A stretch of 64,000 bases of DNA, from the NCBI GenBank assembly GCA_902801625.1, contig CADCJI010000001.1, forward strand, positions 186,001 through 250,000, read 5' to 3'. Source of the DNA: an uncultured Bacteroidia bacterium (GTDB lineage Bacteria; Bacteroidota; Bacteroidia; Bacteroidales; F082). Shown here piece after piece: positions 42,640-54,200 of this stretch (positions are counted from its first letter, which is position 1; every line of letters begins with the position of its first letter). Both the position numbers and the translations under genes were made by a program. A model generated the notes under the pieces. It saw only the letters and a program-made list of their open reading frames with translations, was not told where the DNA came from and searched no databases.

Positions 42640-44942
42640 TTACAGTCTATTCTTCTCTTCATTTCCCGCCCCAGTGCCTTTGTACTTGCTGCGCGTGGTG
42701 TTGAACTTGTAGCGTATGGTGAGACCAAACTCGCGGCTGTCGCTCCAGCCGATTTGCTTGGTTTGGATGCCGTCAAAGTATGAGAGCATTTTGTTCTTTT
42801 CGGTTCCAAGCATGTCGTAGCCTTGCAAGCGGATGGAAAGTCGGTCGTCAAAGAAGGTTTTGGTAAGGCTAATGTTCAGCGACCCAGTATTTCCAATGAA
42901 CGAACCGTTTTCTTGGTCGCCGATGGTGGTTAGCCAACCATCGATGGAAGCCACCCAGCCGTGACCGAATTCAAAACTGTTATCCATACCAAATTGAAAT
43001 ACAGGTCGGTTCAATACGTAATCGCCAGTGGAAGTATGCAGTGTGAACCTTTGCTTTTCCATTGCGACAGTAAGTTGAGGCGACCAAATTTCGAATTTCG
43101 GAGCCACAGCCACCATTGCCGAAACGCTTTTCAGAGATGGGATGTTCGTTTGCGTGATGACCGTGACGCTACTATGCCCCTCCAAAGGCTTGGACCACAT
43201 AATGATAGCATCTTTGCGGTCGCTGTAATTCACCGAGCATTGCAGAAACTTCCAAAGTCCCGTCAAAGTGAGATCGTGTACATATTCGTGTTTCAAAGAG
43301 GGATTACCTGTCTGCATCAAGAAGCGGTTGCCATAACTCATATTGTTACTCAATTGATTATAAGTAGGGCGGCGAGTCTTGGCGGCATAACTCAATTGCA
43401 GTTGCACTTGATCGATTTGTGTGGCGAAAGAGAGACTGGGGAAAAAGTTGCCGAAATTGCGACTTTGCTCATCGATGTGGAGACCGTTTTCAAAATAGTC
43501 GAACTTCACCCATTCGTAGCGTAGGCCTGCTGAAAGTTGCCCGATAGGTGTTTCGCGGCTGTATTCCATAAAGGGCGCTATGTTCGACTCTTCCAACTTG
43601 GCGAAAGAAGTCGGCACATAGTTTTCGGGCTGGATGTAGTCGTCGTTACGGTGGGTGTTGGTGTACTCTGCACCAGCCGTCAGATTACCGCCGAAAAGCG
43701 GATAATCAACTGTGAGTTTTGAGGCAAAAAGTTGGTTTTTCACGATGTTTTCCGAGGTGAATATGCGGCTTTCCTGACTGTCGCTTTGTTCGTTGAAAAG
43801 GGCGTATTCGTGGCTGTCGTTGCTCAAAAAGTCCGTGTTGAAATTGATTTCCGCATCACCGATTTTGCCTCTGTAATAAGCATTTATCGTTTGCCCAGGT
43901 TGCTGATAAGTCGTTCTGTCATCGACCGTGTTTTCCATGTGGTCAAAATACTGACCATTGGCGGTAATGTCGCTTGACGACCAAGGTGTTTCTATTCTGT
44001 CAGGTCGAAGCGTGAAGTTGTAGCGAAAGCCGATGGAATTGTTCTCATCGAAAGCGTAATTGGCACCAATCACATTGCGCGAGGTTTGGCTTTTGATGCG
44101 ATTGTCTTGGATAAACAGTTGTTCCCATAAGGTGTCGGAGGGTACAATCGTGGTGGTAATGCTTTGCCAGCGAATGTTGGTCAAGGAATAATGCAGTGTG
44201 CCGAACACATCTAATTTGTTATGGCGATAATTCCAGTTGAGTTGTTCTACGAGGTCGGTGTTTTCCGATTGATAGTAAGAGGAACGTACGTCAAAACCGA
44301 AGCCTTCGCCTTGCACGGGCTTGGTGCGTATCTTGACCACACATTTCACCGAAGCATCATAACTCGCTCCCGGATTGGTGATAACCTCCACGTTTTTAAT
44401 GTCTTCTGATTTCAGTTGGTCGAGTTCGGAAACATCGTGCACCTCGCGCCCATTGATATAGATAAGCGGAGCACCTTTGCCGAACACTTCAAAACCTTCG
44501 CCCTTTTTGGTCAAGCCAGGGATTTTGGCCAGCACATCTTCTGCTGTTCCCGCCTTGCTCAGCACGGAGTTTTCTACTTGTGTGGCAATGCCTTCGGAGG
44601 TCATTTTGTAAGTTGGTCGCGAAGCCGTCACTTCCACTTCATTCAAAAGATGTTGGTCGGGCATCATTTTGATGTCGCCCACATTTCCGCCAAGGCAGTT
44701 AATGAATTGCGAAACATAGCCGATGCTTGAAACTTTCAGCAATCCTTGGGCCTGCTTTGCCTCTGTCCGTTGATATCCGAAACAGCACCTTGCACAAATG
44801 TTGAGTCGGGTAACGACAATAATACCACATTGGTGAAAGGCAAGGGTTTGGCGTTTTCATCGATGATTCTTCCATTGATGTTTTGCGCTTGGACAACCAT
44901 CGCCATCAAGCAAAATGTGAGGATAAAAAATGTTTTTTTCAT
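42640..44942 (-). pseudogene. TonB-receptor-like outer-membrane beta-barrel protein with a frameshift
   Basis: About 767 codons when the shift is bridged. The first frame gives signal peptide (KKTFFILTFCLMAM), then a carboxypeptidase-regulatory-like domain (GRIIDENAKPLPFTNVVLLS). It reads VSDINGQ and then a stop in this frame; the other frame resumes GLLKVSSIGYVSQF near 44765, a shift of one base. Downstream, a plug-like region (VLAKIPGLTKKGEGFEVFGK, YINGREV) and a barrel ending FGLTIRYKFNT look intact. The rest shows no decay, so this could be a recent mutation, phase variation or an assembly error. Likely role: uptake or surface receptor. Confidence 0.74.
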
Positions 44943-45041
44943 TGAAAATAGGATTTGAAATTTGATCGTAAGACGGATTTGCCACGAATTAGTTACGCAT
45001 TCATTCATTTTTTCTTATTTTTGCACAAATATTCTGTAGAA

Positions 45042-45812
45042 ATGAAAACCAAGCAAGAAATAGTTGAAAACTGGCTGCCGCGCTATACGGGTCTGTCGCT
45101 GGATAAATTCGGGAAATACATCCTGCTGACCAATTTTCAGAATTATGTGGATCGCTTTGCCGAATGGCAAGGCGTAGAAGTCGTTGGGCGCGACCGTTCT
45201 ATGCCTTGCGCCACCGATGGCGAAATCACCATCATCAACTTCAGCATGGGCAGCGCCAATGCGGCTACCATCATGGACCTGCTGAGCGCCATTCAACCCA
45301 AGGCGGTGTTGTTTCTCGGCAAATGCGGAGGCATCAAGAAAATCAACAAGGTTGGCGACCTGATTCTTCCCATTGCAGCCATTCGTGGTGAAGGTACCTC
45401 GAACGACTACTTCCCTCCTGAAGTGCCTGCGTTACCGGCATTTAGCCTCGAAAAAGCCATCTCCACTACCATCCGTGACTATGGCCGCGACTATTGGACG
45501 GGAACAGTCTACACCACTAACCGCCGCGTGTGGGAACACGATGACGATTTCAAGGACTATCTGCGCAAAATCCGCTGCATGGCAGTCGATATGGAAACTG
45601 CAACCATTTTCTCGGTCGGATTCCACAACGAAATTCCGACGGGCGCATTGCTTTTGGTGTCCGACAACCCAATGGTGCCTGAAGGTGTCAAGACCGAGGA
45701 AAGCGACAAGGTGGTCAGTAAGAATTTCGTCGGCGAACACCTGCGCATCGGCATTGACTCGTTGCGACAACTCATCAATAACGGAATCACTGTCAAGCAC
45801 TTGAAGTTCTGA
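45042..45812 (+). CDS. amn: AMP nucleosidase, short form
   Basis: 256 residues, a phosphorylase-fold nucleosidase with FSMGSANAATIMDLL and FLGKCGGIKK, and MAVDMETATIFSVGF with the catalytic Glu. AMP nucleosidase cleaves AMP to adenine and ribose-5-phosphate. The short form lacks the N-terminal domain of the enterobacterial enzyme and is common in Bacteroidota. A -7 box TATTTTTG lies at 45016-45023. The stop overlaps holA by one base, so the two are co-translated. Confidence 0.86.
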   Translation: MKTKQEIVENWLPRYTGLSLDKFGKYILLTNFQNYVDRFAEWQGVEVVGRDRSMPCATDGEITIINFSMGSANAATIMDLLSAIQPKAVLFLGKCGGIKKINKVGDLILPIAAIRGEGTSNDYFPPEVPALPAFSLEKAISTTIRDYGRDYWTGTVYTTNRRVWEHDDDFKDYLRKIRCMAVDMETATIFSVGFHNEIPTGALLLVSDNPMVPEGVKTEESDKVVSKNFVGEHLRIGIDSLRQLINNGITVKHLKF

Positions 45813-46813
45813 TGACTTACGACCAGATCCTTTCTGACATTCATAAAAAGACTTTCGCACCCATCTATTTCCTGACGGGTGAGGAACCGTATTTCATCGA
45901 CATGATTTCGGACACCATAGAGAATGAAGCTTTGGATGAGGCTGACCGTGCCTTCAACCAAATTGTGCTCTATGGCCGTGATGTGGATGTAGAGACCATC
46001 GCCAATCACGCCCGCAGCTTCCCGATGATGGGCGAGCGCATGGTGGTCATCGTCAAGGAAGCACAGGATGTGAAGGACTTGGAGAAATTTGAGGCTTATC
46101 TTGATACTATTCCTGAGACCACGCTTCTTGTTTTTGCTTACAAGTACAAAAAATTCGACAAGCGCAAGACCTTGGCCAAGAAGATTGACAAGAAGGGTGT
46201 TTGGTTTGAGTCGAAGAAGCTGTATGACAGCAACATCCCTGGCTGGATTCAGAACTACCTGAAGGCAGACGGCTACAGCATTACGCCAAAAGCTACGCAA
46301 ATGCTGGCCGATTTCCTTGGCACTGACCTTCACAAAATCGCCAACGAACTGAAGAAACTCACTATTGCCCTGCCCAAAAACAAGAGCATCGATGATGCTG
46401 ATGTGGAGCGCAACATCGGTATCTCGAAGGATTACAATGTTTTTGAGTTACAGAATGCCATCGGCAGCCGCGATGTGCTGAAAGCCAACCGTATCGTGAA
46501 CTATTTCGGTGATAATGGCAAGGACAATCCTCTGTTGGTCACGGCGATAACGCTTTACGGCTATTTCACCAAAATCCTGAAATTGCATTTTGCCGCCGAC
46601 AAGTCGCAGGGTGCTTTGGCAAGTATGTTGGGCGTCAATCCTTATTTTGTCAAGGATTACCAGCTAGCTGCCCGCAATTATCCACCTGGCGCCTGCATCC
46701 GCTGTATCTCCATCCTTCGCGAGTTCGATATGAAGTCGAAAGGCTATGAGAGCGGCGAAGTAACCGAGAAGGATTTGTATAGGGAGATGATTTTTAAACT
46801 AATGCATTGTTGA
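45812..46813 (+). CDS. holA: DNA polymerase III delta subunit
   Basis: 333 residues matching HolA: IYFLTGEEPYFIDMISDTI near the start (degenerate P-loop), SFPMMGERMVVIVKEAQD and the three-domain clamp-loader layout, with C-terminal DLYREMIFKLM. The delta subunit opens the sliding clamp. It overlaps amn by one base and is followed by an RE1 repeat and dtd. Confidence 0.93.
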   Translation: MTYDQILSDIHKKTFAPIYFLTGEEPYFIDMISDTIENEALDEADRAFNQIVLYGRDVDVETIANHARSFPMMGERMVVIVKEAQDVKDLEKFEAYLDTIPETTLLVFAYKYKKFDKRKTLAKKIDKKGVWFESKKLYDSNIPGWIQNYLKADGYSITPKATQMLADFLGTDLHKIANELKKLTIALPKNKSIDDADVERNIGISKDYNVFELQNAIGSRDVLKANRIVNYFGDNGKDNPLLVTAITLYGYFTKILKLHFAADKSQGALASMLGVNPYFVKDYQLAARNYPPGACIRCISILREFDMKSKGYESGEVTEKDLYREMIFKLMHC

Positions 46814-46845
46814 ATCGGCCCTTCGACGGGCTCAGGGACCTTGAC
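46814..46845. repeat. RE1 copy between holA and dtd
   Basis: CGGCCCTTCGACGGGCTCAG then GGACCTTG, one full arm of RE1. It fills nearly all of the 34-base gap. Confidence 0.8.
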
Positions 46846-46847
46846 TT

Positions 46848-47300
46848 ATGAGAATTGTAGCACAACGAGTAACTCACGCATCCGTCACGATTGACGGTAA
46901 AGTGAAATCGGAAATCGGTTTGGGAATGTTGATTTTGCTTGGCATCGAAGAGGCCGACAACGAAGAGGATGTGGATTGGCTTTGCCAAAAGCTTACAAAA
47001 CTCCGCATTTTCAGCGATGAAAACGATGCTATGAATTTGGACATCAACCAGGTAGAAGGTTCGTTCCTAGTGGTGAGCCAGTTCACACTCCATGCCTTGA
47101 CCAAAAAAGGCAACCGCCCGAGTTTCATCCGTGCCGCCCGTCCCGAAGTGGCTATTCCTCTTTATGAACAGTTCCTGAAACACCTCGCAGAAATCTCAGG
47201 CCGCGAAGTACAAAGCGGTGAATTTGGTGCCATGATGGCCGTAGAGCTGCTTAACGATGGACCGGTGACCATTTTGATGGATTCGAAGCGGAAAGAGTGA
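46848..47300 (+). CDS. dtd: D-aminoacyl-tRNA deacylase
   Basis: 150 residues with the two DTD signatures SQFTLHA and GEFGAMMAVELLNDGPVTI (the family form is GxFGAxMxVxxxNDGPVT). The enzyme hydrolyses D-amino acids from mis-charged tRNA. Full length. Starts three bases after the RE1 repeat. Confidence 0.95.
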   Translation: MRIVAQRVTHASVTIDGKVKSEIGLGMLILLGIEEADNEEDVDWLCQKLTKLRIFSDENDAMNLDINQVEGSFLVVSQFTLHALTKKGNRPSFIRAARPEVAIPLYEQFLKHLAEISGREVQSGEFGAMMAVELLNDGPVTILMDSKRKE

Positions 47301-47308
47301 TTCTTTTT

Positions 47309-47400
47309 CACGCAGAAAACGCAGAATTCACAGAACCTGTCGGACATATTCTTGTCGTCGCTTCGCGCTTCACACAATTCAGCGGATTCTGCGTGCGAAT
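47309..47400. repeat. Palindromic CACGCAGAAA-type repeat
   Basis: CACGCAGAAAACGCAGAATTC at the left and AATTCAGCGGATTCTGCGTG at the right are imperfect inverted arms. Related to the repeat at 39388. It separates the convergent dtd and subtilase genes. Confidence 0.74.
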
Positions 47401-47401
47401 A

Positions 47402-49492
47402 TTATTCCACCACAATTTTCCGTGTTTCGCTACCCAAAGTCACAAAATACATTCCTTGCGGCAATACTAATTTTTCTTTTCCCTTGATTTCCTTGGTCAG
47501 GATGGTTTGGCCGAGGGCATTCGTGACGGTCATATTGCCTGTGCCTTCAATGATAATATATCCCTTGGCAGGATTAGGATAGACTTTGAAGGTGCTTCTA
47601 TGGTTCTCGCAAAGATGATCATAGGGCATCGTGCAGTATACCGCTTCGGGACTCACTGGCGAGGCATAATGCGATCTTGTTTCCTTCTTGCGTTGAGTGA
47701 AAATATAGGAGGTGCTTGGCATTAAGCCTTCAAATACTGGAGATGGTTGCCACTCGCTGCCATTGATGTTATATTCACCATCTTCTATAGCAACAAGAGT
47801 TATGCTTGTGTCGGTGTTGCTCTCCATTTGTGGAGCTTCGGGCATGGGCTGTTCCGCTTTTTTGATAGGGCCAAAAAGAGGTGAAGTTATCGCTCCTGTG
47901 CAGTTTTCGGCCGTGACTTGCACACAGATTTTCTCGAAAATGTCATCTTCGGTCAAAGTGTAGGTTGAATAGACAGCTCCTTCGATAGCTGTTGTGTCTC
48001 TTCGCCATTGGTAATGCAACTCTCCTAAATCAGGAATGGATGGCGTAGAACCCAAATTTGTTTCGGCGGTCAAGGTTTCTCCGAAGAAAGGTTCTCCAGA
48101 AATATTGACTTCGCCTGTTAAAGTGGGTATAATGCTGTCATATAAAACACTTTCGATTGCACCGTAGGCATTCAATCGCCTTCCTGAGGCAACCAAACCA
48201 TCGAGCGAAGGCAAGTGGTCGGCACCGCTAAGAAGGTGATGCCTCATTGAAAGACAGAAATTTGCTGGGTCGTTTTTACATGCTATCATCATCTCCTCGG
48301 GCAAGGCCGCATACATCAATGCGATGGTTCCAGAGACTTGTGGAGTGGCCATTGAGGTTCCAGTCATATTGCCGTAATTGTTGTTAGGAAGTGTAGAATA
48401 GATAGATGTGCCGGGTGCACCAAGGTCGATGTTGTTGACACCATATCCAGCGTTTCCATATTTTTCGTCGGAAGAAGTGGTGTTGGTGATGCCTATGAGA
48501 TAATTTCCAGGACAGGCGGATGGGACATCACCCACCACATCAACATTCACATTCATGTTGGGACCGGCGCCGCAACTTAAAATGCCGACATTGCCCATCT
48601 CGTCATACATCGAACACCAGATGGGATAATCGTCTGGATTCCCGTAATCGACCCCGAAAGAAGAATTAGTAGCTACGATAAAAGCACCTTCTTCTCCATC
48701 AGTTTCATTGTACCGCGCTCGCATCTCCAAAACATAGGAATAGGCTTCTACAACGATAGACTCGTTACTCGAACTGCCGCCGATGGGCATGACTTTCACA
48801 TTCCAATTCACGCCGCAAACGCCTTTTCCATTGTTTCCGACAGCACCGATGATGCCCGAAACATGAGTGCCATGGTTGTTGCTGCCGACATAGCCGTTGT
48901 GGTTGTAAGCATTCCAACCGTGAAAGTCATCGATATAGCCGTTACCATCGTCATCGATGCCATTGTTGGGAATTTCATGAGCGTTTTCCCAGCAATTCAG
49001 GTCCTCATGGGTCCAATCAGCACCTCCGTCGATGACTGCAACCACGATGGTGTCGCCAGTCGCCGTGACACCGCCTGTGGTAAATTCCTCCCATGCTTGA
49101 GGCAGGTTCATAATGGCAGGAGCCCATTGTTGGCCGAAGAAGGGATCGTCTGGAATCGCTTCGCGTAATGTGATGTTGGTATGGTTGTTTTGTATGACAC
49201 GCACATCAGCATTGGCGTTTAAGCGGCGCATTTTGTCTTCTCTAAGCTCTTTGTTGTCGTTGATTTCGAAAAGCCAGATATTCAGCCTTTTGGACAGTTG
49301 TCTTTTCGGCATGATTCCAGTATTGGACTTGGCGGCAAAGTCTGCGGCATCCACATCTTGCTCTAGCCAGATGATGAATTCGTTTTCCACATATGTGGTT
49401 GATTCTTGGCTTTGCTCTGGCTCCTGCGCGTATGAAAACACGGACAAAGCCATTAAGGCCAAAATGAATAGTGGTTTAATGATTGATTTCAT
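47402..49492 (-). CDS. Secreted subtilisin-like serine protease (S8) with T9SS sorting domain
   Basis: 696 residues: signal peptide (about 1-22), an inhibitor-like prodomain (about 25-110), then the S8 domain with VVAVIDGGADWTHEDL (Asp), NNHGTHVSGIIG (His) and MTGTSMATPQVSG (Ser). Ig/fibronectin-like segments follow and the last 75 residues are a T9SS sorting domain (VYPNPAKGY, TNALGQTI, GMYFVTLG). Expected to be extracellular or on the cell surface. Minus-strand -7 box TATTTTTG at 49522-49529. It faces the divergent rbfA. Confidence 0.93.
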   Translation of the reverse strand: MKSIIKPLFILALMALSVFSYAQEPEQSQESTTYVENEFIIWLEQDVDAADFAAKSNTGIMPKRQLSKRLNIWLFEINDNKELREDKMRRLNANADVRVIQNNHTNITLREAIPDDPFFGQQWAPAIMNLPQAWEEFTTGGVTATGDTIVVAVIDGGADWTHEDLNCWENAHEIPNNGIDDDGNGYIDDFHGWNAYNHNGYVGSNNHGTHVSGIIGAVGNNGKGVCGVNWNVKVMPIGGSSSNESIVVEAYSYVLEMRARYNETDGEEGAFIVATNSSFGVDYGNPDDYPIWCSMYDEMGNVGILSCGAGPNMNVNVDVVGDVPSACPGNYLIGITNTTSSDEKYGNAGYGVNNIDLGAPGTSIYSTLPNNNYGNMTGTSMATPQVSGTIALMYAALPEEMMIACKNDPANFCLSMRHHLLSGADHLPSLDGLVASGRRLNAYGAIESVLYDSIIPTLTGEVNISGEPFFGETLTAETNLGSTPSIPDLGELHYQWRRDTTAIEGAVYSTYTLTEDDIFEKICVQVTAENCTGAITSPLFGPIKKAEQPMPEAPQMESNTDTSITLVAIEDGEYNINGSEWQPSPVFEGLMPSTSYIFTQRKKETRSHYASPVSPEAVYCTMPYDHLCENHRSTFKVYPNPAKGYIIIEGTGNMTVTNALGQTILTKEIKGKEKLVLPQGMYFVTLGSETRKIVVE

Positions 49493-49611
49493 GGGAAAGT
49501 AATTATTTATGTTTCAGTTCGCAAAAATAAACATTTTCAGTTTACTGAATGCTTTTCCGAAAGATTTCAAAAGAAATGCCTATTTTTGCAAACAAAAAAG
49601 AAAACTGAATT

Positions 49612-49956
49612 ATGGAGGGTAAGAGACTAGAAAAAGTAAACAAGCTGTTACTAAAAGAATTAGGTGATATTTTCCAGAAGGAGCTGAAGCCGAAAGTGCC
49701 TTCGCTGATGATTACCGTGACGCGCGTCAATGTCACTTCCGACTTGTCGTATGCGCGTGTGTATCTGAGTGTATTCGGTGTGGATGAGAAGAAGAAGGTT
49801 GTGGAAGAGGTGGGCCAAAACGCCAAAGCTATCCGGGGCTTGCTCGGCAACCGTATCCGCCACCAGATGCGCGTGGTGCCTGAGTTGCGTTTCATCGAGG
49901 ACGACTCACTTGATTACATCGAAAACATCGATAACCTGCTGCATCCCGAAAAGTGA
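49612..49956 (+). CDS. rbfA: Ribosome-binding factor A
   Basis: 114 residues with the RbfA KH-like pattern: RLEKVNKLLLKELGDIF, VTRVNVTSDLSYARVYLSVF and NRIRHQMRVVPELRFIEDDSL. RbfA assists 16S rRNA maturation and cold adaptation. -7 box TATTTTTG at 49581-49588. Its stop overlaps the GTG of the permease gene (GTGA), so the two are coupled. Confidence 0.94.
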   Translation: MEGKRLEKVNKLLLKELGDIFQKELKPKVPSLMITVTRVNVTSDLSYARVYLSVFGVDEKKKVVEEVGQNAKAIRGLLGNRIRHQMRVVPELRFIEDDSLDYIENIDNLLHPEK

Positions 49957-51200
49957 GACTGCCGCTGTTCATAGCAAACCGTTACCTGCTGGCCAAAAAG
50001 AGTCACAATCTTATTAATATCATCACATGGATTTCCATTTTGGGTATTAGTGTAGGCTCGTTTGCGCTCATTGTGGTGCTGTCGGCCTTCAATGGACTGG
50101 AGAAGATAATTTCTTCGATGAACAACCGCCTCACTCCCGATTTGCAAATCTCACCGGTGAAAGGTAAGACCATCGACTTGACGGTTTTTCCTTTAGGTCA
50201 ACTTAAAGATATTCAAGGAGTTGATTATGTGATTCCTACGATTACCGAAGACGCACTTTTCCGTGCCAATGACAAACAACATATCGGGCAAGTGAAGGGT
50301 GTTGGCTTGGAGTACCAAAAGATTGCCCGTTTGAAAGAAGTTGTTTTCGGTGGTGGTGATTTGGTACTTTCAGATGAGGATGAGCATTATTTCGCTATTC
50401 CCGGCGCAGGTGTGGCGTGGTATCTTGGTATTAATGCGTACAATCCTTACGCCATGGTGCGCATTTATGTGCCCAAGCGCGGCAATGCATCGCTGATGAG
50501 CCTCGAAAACAGCTTCAACTCCGATGTGCTGACTGTGCGTAGCGTCTTCTCCACCGAGCAGGAACAGGATGAGAAACTGATGCTAGTGCCATTCGATTTG
50601 CTCTCGGAACTACTTGAATATGAGAATAAAGCCTCGAATGTGGAACTTTTTACAGCTCCGAACACCGATATTAATAAGGTAAAGAAGTCGGTTGCCTCCA
50701 TAATAGGCGAGGATTTCAATGTGAAGAACCAACAAGAGCAGCAGGAAACGCTTTATAGAATCATGCGTTCCGAAAAGTGGGCGGTCTATGTCATCCTTAC
50801 TTTCATCTTGATTTTGGCCACTTTCAATGTGGTCGGTTCGCTCTCCATGCTGATGATCGACAAGCGCAAGGACACGGAAATCTTGAAGGCTATGGGTGCC
50901 GATAACCGTCTGATTCAGAAAATCTTCATGAATGAAGGCTTGCTGATTTCCGTGGCAGGCGGTATCATAGGATTGCTATTGGGCATCATTTTGGTGTTGT
51001 TGCAGCAACAATTTGGTTTCGTGAAGTTTGGCACGGGCGGCAATTATGTGGTGGATGCCTATCCGGTGCTGTTGAAACTAAAAGATGTGATGCTGATTTT
51101 TGCCACCATTCTCGTGGTGGGCTGCACTTCGGCTTTTCTCACTGTGCGTCACGCGATGCGCAAAGCTGATACTCAGAAATCAAGATTGAACGACAGATAA
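49953..51200 (+). CDS. LolC/LolE-like lipoprotein-releasing ABC permease (FtsX family)
   Basis: 415 residues, GTG start. One N-terminal membrane helix (about 25-48, LINIITWISILGISVGSFAL), a large periplasmic domain (about 50-265), then three membrane helices (about 278-300, 320-350, 375-395) as in FtsX/MacB permeases. It begins LPLFIANRYLLAKKSHN, the LolC/E pattern. It should release lipoproteins from the inner membrane with a LolD ATPase encoded elsewhere. It converges on the TolB-like gene with a 28-base overlap. Confidence 0.84.
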   Translation: MRLPLFIANRYLLAKKSHNLINIITWISILGISVGSFALIVVLSAFNGLEKIISSMNNRLTPDLQISPVKGKTIDLTVFPLGQLKDIQGVDYVIPTITEDALFRANDKQHIGQVKGVGLEYQKIARLKEVVFGGGDLVLSDEDEHYFAIPGAGVAWYLGINAYNPYAMVRIYVPKRGNASLMSLENSFNSDVLTVRSVFSTEQEQDEKLMLVPFDLLSELLEYENKASNVELFTAPNTDINKVKKSVASIIGEDFNVKNQQEQQETLYRIMRSEKWAVYVILTFILILATFNVVGSLSMLMIDKRKDTEILKAMGADNRLIQKIFMNEGLLISVAGGIIGLLLGIILVLLQQQFGFVKFGTGGNYVVDAYPVLLKLKDVMLIFATILVVGCTSAFLTVRHAMRKADTQKSRLNDR

Positions 51201-54200
51201 TAGCGAGGTTTTTTCGAGATCTGTCCGTCTTGTATTCCCCAAGCCATGTCGCCTCTGATGAAGTAGCCTAAGATGGTGGTGCGTAGGCCAAAGCCAATGC
51301 CGCCCACCAAAGGTTCTTTCATCTCAGTGACGGTGATGTTCAGATTCCCGTCACTAATGTGCGTGTTATAGAGCGAGTTGCTCGGGTCGTATGGATTCCA
51401 GCCCGTCCAAGCGGTACCAAGGTCGCCGAAGGCTACAATCTGGAAGTCTTTGATGAACTTGAGGTTGATGGGACGGTTGGAGAAGTAGCTGAACACTGGG
51501 AAGCGCAACTCGCTGTTCAATACAACGAAGTTGTTGCCGTTGCGAATGTTTTGCCGGAAACCTCGCATGTTGGTGGCAAGGGTCTGATAGGCGTAGTTTT
51601 GCGTGTAGTCGACGGGTGCACCTTGGTCAAAGGAGGCGAAAATCCAGTTGTCGACACCGCCCATGTAATAAATGAGCTTTTGCTGTCCGAACGAACTGCT
51701 GCCGGCAATGCGGTTGGCCCAAATGAAGTTGCGACTGATACGCGTGTAGTTCCTGTAATCGAAGCCGACAACAATCATGTTATTGGTGTTGCGCGCGATG
51801 CGTTGGTAGTATTCGGCAAACACTTTTCCTCTTGCTCCGACGAGCAGGTTGGTTCCGATTTTCTTCGAGTTGTCATAAACCAGTTCGGCACGCAAACCAC
51901 CCCAGTTCTCGTAAACATCTTTGTCGGCGAGACTGTAATCATCGATGGCGAGGTTGACTCGGTGGTCGTTGCGGTAGATGGCTGTGCCTCGCAGACTCAG
52001 GATTTCGCTGAATGGATAGCTCAAGGTATAAAAAGCCTCATTGGTAAAGGTGCGGTAGTAGTAGCTTGAGTTGTCATCAGTGACATAGCGGTGCAGGGTG
52101 ATGCTCTTGTCCAAGCGTTTGCTGTAATCGCTGAAACGCAGCAAGTATTCGTTGTTGGTGAGGCTGGTGTTGAGCTTCACGCCGAGCTCGATTTTGTAGT
52201 CTTCCATCAGATCTTTCATCTTGGTGCCGAGGAAGATGTTGAACCCTGAGTTGAGATAGATGGGCATACCGCCGCCGCTGAAGGGCTGGTAACTGTAGTT
52301 CATGCTGGTGAAGTCGATTTGACTCATCAGCTCATCGGCGAAGAGTTCCACATAATAGTTGTTCGGATGTTGTATGGTGTCTTTCTGTCGTGGCTTGGGT
52401 GCAGGACCATTGCCTTGCACGATTTGGGTTGAGTCGACACCTAAGGGGCCATTGATTGGCCGTTTGCGTCGGGCATAACGATAGCTGGTTGAGAAACGGT
52501 GCTTGGAAATGGGCTCAATGACCGTGTCGTTTTCTTTCTTTCGCAACTCGTTGAGCAGCCTTTTTTGTGCGTACGGACTCATCTGGCTGAGGCTTTGTTC
52601 ATGACCGCGCAAGATGGGCGACAGGAAGAACTTCTCCCCAATATGGTCGGCCATCAGCATGGCGGCTTTGTGGTCGCGAGGCTGGTAGCTATAATCGATG
52701 ATGTTGGTGGAATAGTCCGTAAGTTGTTCTTTTTTACCGAAATAGCGATAGTGTACAATGGTGTCGATATGGCTGATGGCACTATCAAAGCGGATTTGGT
52801 AGAGGTTGTAGAAGCCGCTTGTGTCGTTCAAGAAAAGCAGGCTCCCATCTTTGAGGGGTTCAGGTAGGATGCTATTCGAAAGGCGTTGCTGGGTCAGGTT
52901 TTGAAGCACCGCACCTTTATTAATATAATTGAAAGCAAATAGGTCGAATTGCTTGTTTTGGAACCCGATTTTTTCATCCACTTTCAGTGTGTCGTTGTCG
53001 CGGTTGGAGCTGAACACGATTTGTCGGTCATCGATGGTGAAGACGGGATACAGGTCGGTGTGGTAGTCATTGGTGATTTGTTCCAAAGTATTGGAAAACA
53101 GATTGTAGACATAAATGTCGGGCTTGCCCATGCGGGTGGCAGCCAACACAATCTTACGACTCTTATGGGCATACGAGAACGAACTGACCTTCTGGAAATC
53201 GAAGAGATAGGTGTTGGCTTTCTTTCCGCTGTTGACATCCAAATTGTAGAGCTGGATTTTGCCTTCTTCCTCAAGGATGAACGACAGGATCTCGCCACTG
53301 GGATGCCAAGCCAAAAGAGGGAACGAAGTGTCGATGTTCTCATCAGAGCGGTAGCCTGCCTTGAAGAGTTGTTGCCGTTTGCCGCTTTGCAGGTCTTGGA
53401 GCCAAAGGCGTATCTTGCCCTCATCGTTACTGACATAGGCGATGTATTTGCCGTTCGGGCTAATAGAAGGCTGCGTGAAAGTGCGGTACTTCTTGTATTT
53501 CAGCTTCATCAGGTCGGTGGGTTGGTTGACCAAAAGGCTCTCGTAGCGCGCCTTGTAGTATTCAAACCATTCCTCGACCAAAGCGTTGTATTCCTTGCCG
53601 GTGACATAGAGCAGCGATTTCTTCACATTTTGTGTGCTTTCGGCCAAGGTCATGATGTCGTTGAACGACTTGCTGCCGTACTTTTCATCAATGAAATTCC
53701 AGAAAGAATAGCCTGCAATCAAAGCGTCTTCATCGCGCAGATGGTTGATTTTCTTGTAGCTACCCGATGTTATGCCGCGTTGCAGTTGGGCTTCCTTGTA
53801 ACAGTCCCAGTTACCAGCGATGAAAGCCACCAAACCATCCTGGAACCATTGTGGTATGTCGTAGCGGTAACTGCTGCGCAGTTGTGAACCTATCGATGTG
53901 CCGTTCATCACTTGGCTGAACAGCAGCCGAGCGATGCCTTCTCGGATTTGTGCTTCGAAATGGGTGTAGTCGCCGTCGAAATAGAGGATGACCTTTGTGC
54001 CTATGATTTTGGTGATGCCGCCCGTGTTGCCGTTTTCCTCTTCCTCAAGGTTGATGTTGCTCTGCTTGAAGTCGCCCTTGCTGTTGAATACGAGGAATTG
54101 GATTTTCTTGCTGAAGCGACTGTTTAGGCGGTTTTCCAACTGTGGAATCTGCATTTTGGCGTAGGCTTGGGCATATTGGGCGAGGTCGTTGCCGCCTTGG

